Assembly: GCF_000213785.1 (NCBI RefSeq)
Contig: NC_015557.1
Coordinates: forward strand, 1,406,664-1,470,663
Length of the DNA stretch: 64,000 bases
Source: Hydrogenobaculum sp. 3684
GTDB lineage: Bacteria > Aquificota > Aquificia > Aquificales > Aquificaceae
Direction: 5' to 3'
Part shown: in pieces, positions 16,861-29,206 of the stretch
Numbering within the stretch: the stretch's first letter is position 1
Layout: every line of letters begins with the position of its first letter
The notes under the pieces: generated by a model
Told to the model about the DNA's origin: nothing
The model's database searches: none
What the model saw: the letters and a program-made list of their open reading frames with translations, nothing else
Position numbers and translations under genes: made by a program

Positions 16861-18593
16861 ATTATTTCAAAATCTTTTAAATACTTTGCCCTGCTTGGAT
16901 GTCTTATCTTTCTTATAGCTTTTGATTCTATTTGTCTTATGCGTTCTCTGGTAAGATTAAACATAGCCCCCACTTGTTCCAGCGTGTGCTCTATGCCATC
17001 TACCAATCCAAACCTATACATAATTACTTCTCTTTCTTTATCTGAGAGTGTGTTTATGATCTTTTCTATTTGCTCTCTTAGAAGTCTTCTGGCTGTGGCT
17101 TCCTCTGGGTTTGATATGCTTGAATCTTCTATAAAATCTTTAAGATGTGTATCTTCGTCATCTCCTATAGGTGTTTCAAGAGATATAGGCTCTTGAATGG
17201 ACTTCAGTATTTTCCTTACTTTTTCTGGAGACATGTTTAGAGCTTTTGCTATTTCTTCTGGGGATGGTTCTCTGCCATACTCTTGAAATAGTTTTTTGGA
17301 TACTTTAGAAATTTTGTTGATAGTTTCTATCATATGTACTGGTATACGTATGGTTTTTGCTTGGTCTGCTATAGCTCTTGTAATAGCTTGTTTTATCCAC
17401 CACGTGGCGTATGTAGAAAATTTAAAGCCTTTTTTATAATCGTATTTATCAACAGCTTTCATAAGTCCCATATTGCCTTCTTGTATAAGGTCTAAGAAGT
17501 GAAGACCTCTGTTTATGTACTTTTTAGCTATGGATACTACGAGTCTTAGGTTTGATTTTACCATTATGTCTTTTGACTCTTTTACGCGTTTTCTACCTTG
17601 TTCTATAATGTTTATAATTTTGTTAAGCTCTTCTGGTAAGACTCCTAAGCGTCTTTCTATGTCCTCTATTTCCCTTTGAAGGGCTAAGTAGTTTGACCTG
17701 CTTATCTCAAAAGTATGAAAAGGCATATGTTTTTCTATTTTATTTAGTAGTTCTTTGTTTTTATCGTAGTAAGATAAAAGTTCTTCCACGTTTGGATGTA
17801 TAGCTTCAAATCTTCTTTTTTGTATAGTTAAAGAATTTAGTTTGCTCTTATAGTCTTTGTATAGTTTTATAAACTCATCCGCTATTTTTTCATATCTTGA
17901 AAACTTGATATTTATACTTTTTAACGTTTTATTCATCTCTGCATGAGCCTTTAAATATTCTGCTTTTGTTTTCTTATCTTTGTATGTTAAAAATAACGTC
18001 CTTTTTTCTATTACTGTTTTATATTTTTTGGCAAGTTCTATACCTTTTTCTATAAACACAGAATCTACGTGTTCTGCTTCTTCGTACTCATCGTAGTCTG
18101 TGTGTTCTTCCTGCATATCAAGTATCTCTTGAGATCTCATCTTTCCATCGCAAACTTTTGCCCAATACCTTAGCACCATATCCACTAAAAAAGATGTCCT
18201 TAGTAGCCCTCTTCTTAGTTGCTTTCTACCCATCTCTATGTATTTTGCATGCTCTATTTCATCTGCTCTTCCAAGAAGAGCTATCTTACCCATCTCTTTT
18301 AGATAGTATCTTACGGAATCGTTGTTCTTTAAATCTGCCTCTACTATGCTGGCAGATACTATCATCTCGTCGTCTTCTTCTAAAATCTCTTCATCGGCTT
18401 CGTGGTGTATAGCGGCTTCAGCTTCATCTTCTAAAATCTGTATACCTTTTTCGGACAAGATATCAAACAAAGACTCCAATTCATCGGACTCTACCAAGTC
18501 CTCACTGACATACTCGTTTATGTCGTCGTAGGTTACGTAGCCTTTTTCTTTGCCGATTTCTAAAAGTTGGTCTTTGCCTTTGGCTTTTCCCAT
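16857..18593 (-). CDS. rpoD: Primary RNA polymerase sigma factor (sigma-70)
   Basis: A 578-residue sigma factor. An acidic region 1.1-like N terminus is followed by region 1.2 ([10 protein letters not shown]), a non-conserved helical insert, region 2 ([19 protein letters not shown], then [15 protein letters not shown], which reads the -10 box), region 3 and region 4 ([19 protein letters not shown], the -35 helix-turn-helix). A perfect AAGGAGGTTGT Shine-Dalgarno sequence precedes the ATG. It follows dnaG as in the classic macromolecular-synthesis operon and is coupled to htpX. Confidence 0.97.
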   Translation of the reverse strand: MGKAKGKDQLLEIGKEKGYVTYDDINEYVSEDLVESDELESLFDILSEKGIQILEDEAEAAIHHEADEEILEEDDEMIVSASIVEADLKNNDSVRYYLKEMGKIALLGRADEIEHAKYIEMGRKQLRRGLLRTSFLVDMVLRYWAKVCDGKMRSQEILDMQEEHTDYDEYEEAEHVDSVFIEKGIELAKKYKTVIEKRTLFLTYKDKKTKAEYLKAHAEMNKTLKSINIKFSRYEKIADEFIKLYKDYKSKLNSLTIQKRRFEAIHPNVEELLSYYDKNKELLNKIEKHMPFHTFEISRSNYLALQREIEDIERRLGVLPEELNKIINIIEQGRKRVKESKDIMVKSNLRLVVSIAKKYINRGLHFLDLIQEGNMGLMKAVDKYDYKKGFKFSTYATWWIKQAITRAIADQAKTIRIPVHMIETINKISKVSKKLFQEYGREPSPEEIAKALNMSPEKVRKILKSIQEPISLETPIGDDEDTHLKDFIEDSSISNPEEATARRLLREQIEKIINTLSDKEREVIMYRFGLVDGIEHTLEQVGAMFNLTRERIRQIESKAIRKIRHPSRAKYLKDFEII

Positions 18594-18636
18594 ACAACCT
18601 CCTTCAACAATAAGCTACTTAAAATATAAATAAAAG

Positions 18637-20241
18637 TTAACTTTTACCATGAGAAAAATAATACTTCTTTATATAAGATTTTCTACTAAGTGTATTTTTG
18701 ATGTTCATAAGTTCATCTTTGGTAACGACGTTTTGTTCTTTGGCAGTCTTTAATAGGTATTTTTCAAGAGCATCTTTTGTAAGATAGTCAACAGACTCAA
18801 GCAATTTTAACTCTTCTTCTCTTAATTCTTGTTGATACTTTATCTTTTCTGCTATTATTATGGAGTTTTTATCAAGCCAGTCTATATCTAAAGGGTTTAT
18901 GTCTATATCACACTCTTTTAAAGCTTTTAAGAGTATCCTATCTTTCATAGGTATCTTTTCGTAAGAGATATCCCCTTGCTCTTTATTTTCTACAAAACTT
19001 TTTTTACCAACGTATTGATCTATTATATGTTTTGGCAATCCTACCGCTAAGAGTTTTTGACTATATTGGAATATGTCTTCTGGTTCTTTGAGATAAGAGG
19101 CCAACTCTAAGGCTGTTTCTATATTTTTTGACTCTATGTTTAAATCTATTATATTTTTTGATGCTTTTAAAAGCTCCAAAACGCCGTCTTTTCCAAACTT
19201 CATACCAAATTCGTCTGGGTCTTTAGCATCTTTTATCTCTACGTAGAAGGCCTTTACACCTTTGGCTATTAGATATTTGGCGGCTCTTAAGCTTGCGTTT
19301 TTTCCTGCATTGTCGTTGTCAAACATTATATAGGCTATCTTGGCGTATTTTGATATGGTTTTTGCATGCTCTTCGGTAAATGCCGTTCCAAGGGGAGCTA
19401 CCACGTTTCTTATGCCTATTTGATAAAGTCTTATAACGTCAAAATAGCCTTCTACCAGTATTAGCTCTTCCTTTTCTTTTATGTAAGGAAGGGCTATGTC
19501 TATACCAAATAGAAGTTGTGATTTTTTGAATATAAAAGAATCTGGTGAGTTCAAATACTTTATAGCGGATTTATCTTCGTATAAAATCCTACCGCCAAAT
19601 CCCACAACGTTTGAAGATGCGTTTCTTATAGGTATTACAAGCCTTCCTTCAAATATATCCCTTATACTCTTTGAAGATTTGTGTAGGTTTTGTGTGCTTT
19701 TATAAAGTTCAAGATAATACTCTGATGTATTTTGCAAAAATTCCACGACTTTGTAATGATTTGGCGAATAGCCTATCTCATAGATTTCTACCGTTTTTGG
19801 GTTTATCTCTCTTTTTTGAAGGTATTGCATAGCCTTTGGGCTTTTTGTCAGTTCTTCGTGGTAAAAGTTAGATACCAAACTCATGACTTCATAAATCTTG
19901 TGGTTTTTTTCTTCACTTTTTATATTGATGGGTAGGTTGTATTTGATGGCTAATTTTGAAAGAGCTTCCATATAGGAGATGTTTTCATACAAAGATACAA
20001 ATTTTACTACATCTCCACCTTTACCGCATCCAAAGCACTTCCAAATTTGCTTTTGCTCTGATACCGATAAAGAAGGTGTTGAATCATCGTGAAAAGGGCA
20101 TTTTCCCAAATAGTTGCTACCGCTTCTTTTTAGTTCTATATAAGAAGATATTTCTTTTACTATATCTATCCTTTTTATAGCATCTTCTATTGATATGTTG
20201 CCAGCTTTGTTCTTTTCCAACGTATAAGCTTTGCTTAGCAT
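18637..20241 (-). CDS. dnaG: DNA primase
   Basis: A 534-residue primase. The CHC2 zinc finger uses Cys48, His51, Cys69 and Cys72 (CPFHDDSTPSL and WKCFGCGKGGD). The catalytic TOPRIM domain shows LVEGYFDVIRL and IMFDNDNAGKNA. The C-terminal helicase-binding part is short compared with the roughly 580 residues of E. coli DnaG. About 15 residues precede the usual start of the family, so a later start is possible, though no better methionine is nearby. It lies 43 bases upstream of rpoD and was probably cotranscribed with it ancestrally. Confidence 0.95.
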   Translation of the reverse strand: MLSKAYTLEKNKAGNISIEDAIKRIDIVKEISSYIELKRSGSNYLGKCPFHDDSTPSLSVSEQKQIWKCFGCGKGGDVVKFVSLYENISYMEALSKLAIKYNLPINIKSEEKNHKIYEVMSLVSNFYHEELTKSPKAMQYLQKREINPKTVEIYEIGYSPNHYKVVEFLQNTSEYYLELYKSTQNLHKSSKSIRDIFEGRLVIPIRNASSNVVGFGGRILYEDKSAIKYLNSPDSFIFKKSQLLFGIDIALPYIKEKEELILVEGYFDVIRLYQIGIRNVVAPLGTAFTEEHAKTISKYAKIAYIMFDNDNAGKNASLRAAKYLIAKGVKAFYVEIKDAKDPDEFGMKFGKDGVLELLKASKNIIDLNIESKNIETALELASYLKEPEDIFQYSQKLLAVGLPKHIIDQYVGKKSFVENKEQGDISYEKIPMKDRILLKALKECDIDINPLDIDWLDKNSIIIAEKIKYQQELREEELKLLESVDYLTKDALEKYLLKTAKEQNVVTKDELMNIKNTLSRKSYIKKYYFSHGKS

Positions 20242-20286
20242 CGTAAATAAGCTAAACCGACTTTTAAAATTGTCAATGATGTTTTG

Positions 20287-23055
20287 TTAAGTATCATCTA
20301 TTAGCGTTTCTACGCTTTTTCTCTCAAAGAGATTTGAAACTTTTGGTAATATTGTAGATTTTACTACCTCTTTTACGTTGTCGCTTTCGTTTAGCTTTCT
20401 AGCGCATCTTATGGTATCTCTCATAGAAAAGACAAAATCTATGGCTTCTTCAGATTGTCCAGATTGATAATCTCTGTAGGCTCTTCTAATTGAGGATGCT
20501 ATTTTTAAAAGCTCAAAAATTTTGTAGAGATTCCTTATGGTGATTTCAGATACGTTTATTGCTTTATCGTGGTTTATACCGTTTATTTTATCGTACCATA
20601 AGTATATGAAGTCTTCTTTTGTAAGACCTTCAAACCCCGCTACATAATCTTTTAATATAAGAGCTTCATCTGGATAATAAAAACCTTTCTCATCTTCAAA
20701 AGGTGGATAATCTATGTAAAGTATGTCTGCCCTTGATTTTATATCCTGAGGTAGCTCTGATACGCCCAAATAGTTTTGAGGGTTCATAGCTCCCACAAAA
20801 AGCACATTTTTTTCGGCTTTTACTATACTATCGTAAGATAAATACATATACCTTCTATAGTCAAACAAAGGGTTAAAAACTTTAACAAGCGACGTGGGTA
20901 GTGTGTTTATCTCATCAAAAAAGATTATGGCGTTTGGGGTTTCTAAAGCTTTTATAAGGTTTGATTTTGTCCTTTTTGTGCCTATTTTGGGGTCGTATTC
21001 GTATACAAACGTTATATCTTCTTTCTCCATTTTTGAATGACAAGGTATTATAAAAAGTGGTCTTCTGGTAAGGGCTGAGTAAACCTCTATAAGGAAGTTT
21101 TTACCTACACCGGCATCCCCTTCTATAATCACTATTCCTTCGTTGTATTTTAGTTGCTCATTTAGGGCTTTTGATAGCATTGCCAAATTTTGCACAAACC
21201 AAGGCGTGTCTTCAAAGCTCACGGTGGGATTTAAGATAGAGCTATCTTGATAGCCAAAAAGCCCATTTAATTTTGATAGATATCTTGCTATCCATTTTGG
21301 TTTATGCCTCATCTCATCTATAGTAAGGTAGTTGTTGTATCTTTTTGGTTCTCTGGTGATACCATCTTCTCTTACAAAAGAGACCTTTGAATAAAGTTTC
21401 TGTTCTATAACGAGCTTTTCTTCCAACTTTAGTTGCCATTTTAGTTTTTTTCTTATGTTTTGAGGTATCTCTACCTTTACATCCGCTATTTTTATCGTGT
21501 TGTTGTCTATTTCGATTTTGTACTTTTCTAACCTTCTACTTATTATAAACCTTTGTATTAGCTTGTTTAACCTATCAAAAGCCTCTGGCTGTATATCTCT
21601 TGGTAAACTTAAAAAAACCTCTCTTGCCCTTTTTACCTCTTCTAAAGACTCCGCTTCTATTTGGCTTGCTATAGAGTTTTTTGATATCGCTTGCTCTACT
21701 TCTTTAATATGTTTTTCTATAAGATTTTTAAGAGATTCTAAAGCTTCTTTTTGAAGTTTTTCAAAAGCCTCTTGATATCTTTCGTCTAAGTTTTTGCCAA
21801 ACTCTTGAAGCTCTTCGTAAATTTTTGCGTTTATGTTTGGTATTTGGCTTTTAAAAGCCTCAAATTTTAACTCTATAATTTTTTGGTAAAGCTCTTCTTC
21901 AGCTTTTTCTATAAGCTCTCTTATATCTTTAAAAGGATAAGACATCAAGGTCTTAAGTTCTTTTAACTCTGGTATATCTTCTGTTTCGTTGTTGTTTAAC
22001 CTTTTTTTGAAGTCTCTATAAAGCTTTTGAGCGTTTTTTCTTATAGCTTCTTGGCGTTCTTTTGAATAGTATAGATCAAGCAAATTTGTATCAAACTTTC
22101 TAAGGTAGTAAAGTTTGTTTTCCCTATCTACAAAAGATGTATATATAGAACCATCTGGAGATACTTTCACTACGGAGTATCCGCCGTCTTCTAATACTCC
22201 CATCTCTTGGCCAAGTTTCGTATCAAAAAATGTTAGTCTGTTTTCTTCCTTGTCGGCTATGAGTGCTATATGTTCATACACATCTATATCGTTTGGATTG
22301 CAAGAGAGTGGGTATCTAAAAACTTCTGTTTTTGTATCTACGTTGTATCCTATTAACTCGTTGCCTACCAGATATAAAATATCATCTTTAAAAGTAGCAC
22401 AAGAAGATGGAATGCTTAGCTCCTGTAAAATGTTTCCGTTTACGTCGATAACAACCGTTTTTTTTGGACCAGAGACAATGATATTTCTATTTCTTAGGAT
22501 TTTTATAAATTTTATTTGATCAAAATCCTGAAGTCTTATTATATTTTTTGGTTCTATGACACCTTTATCAAAATCAAGCTCTACTATTACCACCTGATTT
22601 GATAAGCTTCCGTATATGAGAAGACCGTTTGCTATATCTAAACCTCCGGCTGGTCTTAAACCCTCTTGGGTAAGTTTTATGCTTTTCCAAGATTTTGGAT
22701 TGTATGGATCTATCATCTCATGCACTGAAACATAAGGCGGACTCGATATCGCAAGAAATTTATCTCTAAATACGATATTTACTACCGCTTGGGATGGTGG
22801 TCTTGCTGGAAGCCTTACCAAAGCCCCGTTGTATTTGTACAAACTAAAAAGCCCGTGTCTTCTACCTGCCAAAAACCAATAACCGTCTTCGGAGGTGGCC
22901 ATTGTTTCTACCCAGTATTCTTCTATACGCGCATCTTTGTCTTGTTCTAAGTATCCAGGTGTAATTTCTATATCCTTTATGTATATTGATTGAGACTTAG
23001 TTTTTGGGTTTTCTTCTTTTGGTTTTCCTAAAAGCTTTTCCAATATACCTTTCAT
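20287..23055 (-). CDS. Large protein: beta-propeller-like N-terminus, coiled coil, AAA+ (MoxR/dynein-related) ATPase
   Basis: A 922-residue protein I cannot name. Residues about 45-330 are short beta-rich repeats ending in phrases such as VSPDGSIYTSF, as in WD/YVTN-like propellers. Residues about 335-520 are highly charged and helical, a probable coiled coil. Residues about 620-800 are an AAA+ module of the AAA_5/MoxR type: GDAGVGKN near 645, FFDEIN near 713, sensor VGAMNP and a likely arginine finger in KSRAD. The Walker A lysine is followed by Asn instead of Thr/Ser. No signal peptide or membrane segment is visible. MoxR ATPases usually remodel a partner with a VWA domain, but none is adjacent. 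Confidence 0.75.
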   Translation of the reverse strand: MKGILEKLLGKPKEENPKTKSQSIYIKDIEITPGYLEQDKDARIEEYWVETMATSEDGYWFLAGRRHGLFSLYKYNGALVRLPARPPSQAVVNIVFRDKFLAISSPPYVSVHEMIDPYNPKSWKSIKLTQEGLRPAGGLDIANGLLIYGSLSNQVVIVELDFDKGVIEPKNIIRLQDFDQIKFIKILRNRNIIVSGPKKTVVIDVNGNILQELSIPSSCATFKDDILYLVGNELIGYNVDTKTEVFRYPLSCNPNDIDVYEHIALIADKEENRLTFFDTKLGQEMGVLEDGGYSVVKVSPDGSIYTSFVDRENKLYYLRKFDTNLLDLYYSKERQEAIRKNAQKLYRDFKKRLNNNETEDIPELKELKTLMSYPFKDIRELIEKAEEELYQKIIELKFEAFKSQIPNINAKIYEELQEFGKNLDERYQEAFEKLQKEALESLKNLIEKHIKEVEQAISKNSIASQIEAESLEEVKRAREVFLSLPRDIQPEAFDRLNKLIQRFIISRRLEKYKIEIDNNTIKIADVKVEIPQNIRKKLKWQLKLEEKLVIEQKLYSKVSFVREDGITREPKRYNNYLTIDEMRHKPKWIARYLSKLNGLFGYQDSSILNPTVSFEDTPWFVQNLAMLSKALNEQLKYNEGIVIIEGDAGVGKNFLIEVYSALTRRPLFIIPCHSKMEKEDITFVYEYDPKIGTKRTKSNLIKALETPNAIIFFDEINTLPTSLVKVFNPLFDYRRYMYLSYDSIVKAEKNVLFVGAMNPQNYLGVSELPQDIKSRADILYIDYPPFEDEKGFYYPDEALILKDYVAGFEGLTKEDFIYLWYDKINGINHDKAINVSEITIRNLYKIFELLKIASSIRRAYRDYQSGQSEEAIDFVFSMRDTIRCARKLNESDNVKEVVKSTILPKVSNLFERKSVETLIDDT

Positions 23056-23173
23056 AGCATAATAAATTTATAAAAAAAAGCAATTGATGTTATAACTTTA
23101 GCTTTAATGATTATAAGAATTTCTTTATATAAGAAAATCCTAATATAAGTTATATTTAAAAATGTATGTTTTG

Positions 23174-23208
23174 TGGTATACTGTATTTAGATTTATAGGA
23201 GGTACTTA
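23174..23208 (+). promoter_or_regulatory. Promoter and RBS of the cytochrome bc1 operon
   Basis: An extended -10 element TGGTATACT lies at 23174-23182 without a convincing -35 box. It predicts a transcription start near 23189 and a 20-25-base leader that carries AGGAGG shortly before the ATG at 23211. The 155-base gap upstream of petA otherwise holds only A+T-rich DNA between divergent genes. Confidence 0.55.
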
Positions 23209-23210
23209 TT

Positions 23211-23762
23211 ATGGAAGCATCAAGACGCGATTTTATGCAGTACGTTGTAGGTGCCTTTGGCGCTGTGGCTGCTGTTGGAGCTGCCTATCCTATTCTAAAA
23301 AGTTTAGGACCAAGTGCAGCGTCGGCGCTTCAGTCAAAAGTGGATTACGACGTATCTCAGTTAAAACCGATGGATGTGAGGGTCACATCGTGGAAAGGTT
23401 TTCCGGTGTTTGTTATGATGTTGCCAACACCTTTTAACTGGAATGGTCCAGTAAAAAACGACAAATACAAAAACCACAACAGGGACATACTTGGCAACCA
23501 CAACGTTTACGCTATCATAGCCAAATGCACTCACCTTGGCTGTATTCCTCTATGGAAACCAGATGGTGATCCTGCTATGAATCCTTCCAACATTCCAGTA
23601 TTTCATTGTCCATGTCATGGTAGCATATACACTCCTTGGGGAGACAACATATCTGGTCCAGCGCCATTACCTCTTGGTATACCACCACAAGCTTTAAACG
23701 GCAATACGCTTGAGATAGGTACTCCAGGCTTTGTTAAGAAGTTCTGGAATCCGTATGCTTGA
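23211..23762 (+). CDS. petA: Rieske iron-sulfur protein of the cytochrome bc1 complex
   Basis: A 183-residue Rieske protein. A twin-arginine signal (SRRDFM, residues 4-9) precedes the single membrane helix. The cluster ligands are Cys106 and His108 in CTHLGC and Cys133 and His136 in CPCHG; Cys111 and Cys135 make the stabilising disulfide. It takes electrons from quinol and passes them to cytochrome c1. It is first in petA-petB-petC, with a strong Shine-Dalgarno site. In this presumed hydrogen/sulfur oxidiser it would receive quinol made by SQR or hydrogenase. Confidence 0.96.
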   Translation: MEASRRDFMQYVVGAFGAVAAVGAAYPILKSLGPSAASALQSKVDYDVSQLKPMDVRVTSWKGFPVFVMMLPTPFNWNGPVKNDKYKNHNRDILGNHNVYAIIAKCTHLGCIPLWKPDGDPAMNPSNIPVFHCPCHGSIYTPWGDNISGPAPLPLGIPPQALNGNTLEIGTPGFVKKFWNPYA

Positions 23763-23780
23763 TAAAAAGGAGGAATAGGA

Positions 23781-24983
23781 ATGGGTCTTGCTAAATTTAT
23801 TGAAGAAAGAACACATTTGAGTGAAATATTTCAGTCCCAGATGGTGGACTACAAAGTCCCAAAAAACCTCACGTTTCCATATGCTTTTGGCGTATTGGCG
23901 ATAATCGCTTTTACTGTGCAAATATTATCTGGAATGATACTTCTGATGTACTATAAACCTTATGATACACTTGCCTTTGATAGTGCCGCTCTTTTCATAT
24001 GGAAAGTTATACCATACGGATGGTTATTTAGAAGTATACACGCTGCTGGGGCAAACTTTTTCTTAGCGGTTATATATCTTCACATGTTTACCGGCATATA
24101 TTACAACGCTTACAAGAAGCCAAGAGAGCTTGTTTGGGTAATGGGATTTATAATATATTTCTTGCTTCTTCTTACCGCTCTTACTGGTTATGTCTTGCCT
24201 TGGGGCCAGCTTTCTTACTGGGCTACAGAGGTTACGGTTGAAATACCAGGTGCTATTCCAGGTGTAATAGGTGAGACCATATCTCTTCTTATGAGAGGTG
24301 GTTATACCCTTGGAAACATAGCTTTAGGTAGATTTTTTGCCCTTCATGTTTTGATACTTCCTCTTATACTTCTTGGTGTAGTTAGCATACACCTATTCTT
24401 AGTAAGAGCTGCTGGTATATCAAACCCAGACGGTAAACCATACGATAAGAAAAAAGAAGGTGTGCCTTTCCATCCTTACGTTACTCTAAAAGAAGGTGCT
24501 ATAGCAATGTTTTATCTTGCTCTGTTCTTCTTCTTCGTATTCTTCTACATGAAAGAATTCTTACCAGCCACAAACTGGGAACCAGCAAACCCACTCCAAA
24601 CCCCAGCTGAAATAGCCCCAGAATGGTACCTAAAAGGTTATTACGCCATATTTAGATCTATACCTAACAAATTTGTTGGTTTTGTAACCTTCAACTTGGT
24701 TTTAGCTCTTTTACTTATTTTACCTTGGCTTGATTTTTCTCCTATTAGAAGCGCCAGAAGAAGACCTCTTTTCTTTATAATGTATATTGTATTTATATTT
24801 GCTGGTGCTGGTCTTACAATAATAGGTACACTTCCAGCCACACCTCAAGTAGCTAAAGTTGGTTTATTCTTCACAGCTCTATTGTTCTTGTTCTTTATAT
24901 CTTTGCCTATTATATCATTTATAGAGCTTGGTTATGCTAAAGCTAAAGGTGAAGTAGATTATGCTAAAGGGGGTGAACAATGA
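23781..24983 (+). CDS. petB: Cytochrome b of the bc1 complex
   Basis: A 400-residue integral membrane protein of the full-length bc1 type with about eight helices. Paired haem-ligand histidines lie in RSIHAAGANFFL and AVIYLHMFT on helix B and in FFALHVLILP and SIHLFLVRA on helix D. The Qo-site motif PEWY occurs in IAPEWYLKGYY. It catalyses quinol oxidation and quinone reduction in the Q cycle. AAAAGGAGGAATAGG precedes the ATG, and its end overlaps petC by four bases. Confidence 0.96.
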   Translation: MGLAKFIEERTHLSEIFQSQMVDYKVPKNLTFPYAFGVLAIIAFTVQILSGMILLMYYKPYDTLAFDSAALFIWKVIPYGWLFRSIHAAGANFFLAVIYLHMFTGIYYNAYKKPRELVWVMGFIIYFLLLLTALTGYVLPWGQLSYWATEVTVEIPGAIPGVIGETISLLMRGGYTLGNIALGRFFALHVLILPLILLGVVSIHLFLVRAAGISNPDGKPYDKKKEGVPFHPYVTLKEGAIAMFYLALFFFFVFFYMKEFLPATNWEPANPLQTPAEIAPEWYLKGYYAIFRSIPNKFVGFVTFNLVLALLLILPWLDFSPIRSARRRPLFFIMYIVFIFAGAGLTIIGTLPATPQVAKVGLFFTALLFLFFISLPIISFIELGYAKAKGEVDYAKGGEQ

Positions 24984-25690
24984 GTTTAGGCAATATCCTT
25001 AAGACAATATTCTTTACTGTATTTGTAGTGGGCTTTTTCTTCATCATATGGGTAAAAAATCCTTTTGTTCAAGAACAAGAGTATCCACTCCCAACAAAAT
25101 ACAGAGCCATGATTTACAGCGATAATCCTCAGATAATAGCTGCTGGTCGTCAGATAGTCACCCAACAATGTGCCGCTTGCCATTCTTTAAGATACGACGG
25201 TGTGTATCCTTTATCTGTAAAATCAGATCCAAATTATCCAATGATCATAAAACAATTTGCAAAACCTATACCTTCAGATAGTCTTTTGGCACCGTTCCAT
25301 CAAAAAACCAAAGGTTTTGCAATGTATCTACCACAAGATGTCTACGATGCTGCTTTTGCGTCTGAACTTCATACCCTTAAAACCCAGTTTGGTAAAGTTC
25401 CACCAGACTTGTCTACTATGTACCTTGCAAGAGGATCGGCGTACTTGTTTAATTGGGTTCAAAACCCCGGTCAAATCATTCCAGGTACTGCAATGCCAGC
25501 TATATTGCACGGCCAACCGAAAGAAGCTGCTGAAGTTGTGGCTTATCTAAGAGCTGTGGATACACCCACACCAGCTGAACAAACAAGACGCTTTGAAATG
25601 GGCGTAGTAACGCTTGCTTTCCTAATACTCTTTGGTATAGCAATTTACATACGCAGAGGTAGGCTCTTAGATAAAATGGGCTTACATTGA
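24980..25690 (+). CDS. petC: Cytochrome c1-type subunit of the bc1 complex
   Basis: A 236-residue haem protein. An uncleaved N-terminal helix (residues 7-25) is followed by the haem c motif CAACH at 64-68, a probable axial methionine in PGTAMPA, and a C-terminal membrane anchor before RRGRLLDK. The haem domain lies in the periplasm and passes electrons to a soluble cytochrome c or terminal oxidase. The ATGA overlap with petB supports translational coupling, and a GC-rich terminator follows nine bases after the stop. Confidence 0.93.
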   Translation: MSLGNILKTIFFTVFVVGFFFIIWVKNPFVQEQEYPLPTKYRAMIYSDNPQIIAAGRQIVTQQCAACHSLRYDGVYPLSVKSDPNYPMIIKQFAKPIPSDSLLAPFHQKTKGFAMYLPQDVYDAAFASELHTLKTQFGKVPPDLSTMYLARGSAYLFNWVQNPGQIIPGTAMPAILHGQPKEAAEVVAYLRAVDTPTPAEQTRRFEMGVVTLAFLILFGIAIYIRRGRLLDKMGLH

Positions 25691-25698
25691 TACCAATT

Positions 25699-25722
25699 AC
25701 CCTCCCTTTTGGGAGGGTTTAT
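25699..25722 (+). terminator. Intrinsic terminator of petABC
   Basis: CCCTCCC at 25700-25706 pairs with GGGAGGG at 25711-25717 around a TTTT loop, and the following bases are T-rich. It is one of only two obvious GC-rich terminators in the window. Confidence 0.85.
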
Positions 25723-25776
25723 ATAAAATTTTTATTAAAATCTTAAAAACTTTATAATTCTTTATCTTTGATATAG

Positions 25777-28356
<2,580 letters not shown>

Positions 28357-28378
28357 TTACCAATGTTTTAATCTCTGG

Positions 28379-29206
28379 TCAATAAAACCTTTTTAATAAG
28401 TCATTCCACTCTTCAAAGTTTTCATTTAAATCTTTTTGGATTTTACTTGAATCTAGGGCTGAAAAATCTGGCCTTCTCGCTGGTAAGTTAAATACTTCTT
28501 TGCTTACCGGTATTATGATTTTCTTTATGCCGTAAACCTTTAAAATTAACTTTGCCCATTCGTAACGAGAAGCGTAGCCGTTTGGGACAAGATGATATAG
28601 ACCGCTTAAGTTTTTGTCTATAGCTTTTAGAGTTTTTTCTACCAAAAAGTCTGCAGGCGTTGGTACAGAAAACTCATCTATCGCTATTTTTAAAATATCG
28701 TTATTTTTAGCCCAGTTTAAAAGCTTATAAACAAAGTTTTGTGTACCATCCCCATATACCCAGCTTGTCCTAAATATCAAACATTTTTCCAACCCCTCTT
28801 CTAAAGTCCATATTTCACCTGAGAGTTTACTTTTACCGTATTCGTTGATGGGGTTTGGCGTATCTTCTTCTTTGTATAGTCCTTCTTTTGTACCATCAAA
28901 CACGTAATCTGTTGAGTATGTTATAAAGTAAGCGTTGTATTGTTTGGAAAGGTAAGCTAAGTTTTTTACTCCATAGGCGTTTGTTTTGTAAGCACTTGGA
29001 AAATCTGTCTCGGCTTTATCTACAAGGTTATAAGCACTACAGTTTAATACTATATCTGGTCTATAAGAATCAAAGATCTCTTTTAATCTGTCAAAATCTG
29101 ATATATCGCAATCTTCTTTATCAAGCCCCAAAATATCTTCATTTTGAAGTGCATTTAAAAACGCTTTTCCCAGCTGTCCATTTTTACCAAGTATAAGGTA
29201 TTTCAT
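28379..29206 (-). CDS. rmlD: dTDP-4-dehydrorhamnose reductase
   Basis: A 275-residue short-chain dehydrogenase with the NADPH motif GKNGQLGKA near the start, the STDYVFDG signature and YGKSK with the catalytic Tyr and Lys. It makes dTDP-L-rhamnose, the last step of the pathway. Its start overlaps rmlB by four bases, so the four genes rmlA-rmlC-rmlB-rmlD are one operon. The product feeds rhamnose into surface glycans, matching the many glycosyltransferases in the window. Confidence 0.95.
   Translation of the reverse strand: MKYLILGKNGQLGKAFLNALQNEDILGLDKEDCDISDFDRLKEIFDSYRPDIVLNCSAYNLVDKAETDFPSAYKTNAYGVKNLAYLSKQYNAYFITYSTDYVFDGTKEGLYKEEDTPNPINEYGKSKLSGEIWTLEEGLEKCLIFRTSWVYGDGTQNFVYKLLNWAKNNDILKIAIDEFSVPTPADFLVEKTLKAIDKNLSGLYHLVPNGYASRYEWAKLILKVYGIKKIIIPVSKEVFNLPARRPDFSALDSSKIQKDLNENFEEWNDLLKRFY

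Noticed and set aside
22115..22519. 134-codon plus-strand frame
   Set aside because: Antisense to the propeller region of the 922-residue protein, with no ribosome site and a Ser-rich shadow composition.
23162..23437. 91-codon plus-strand frame overlapping petA
   Set aside because: It runs through the bc1 promoter in another frame; the Rieske frame has the Shine-Dalgarno site and all ligands.
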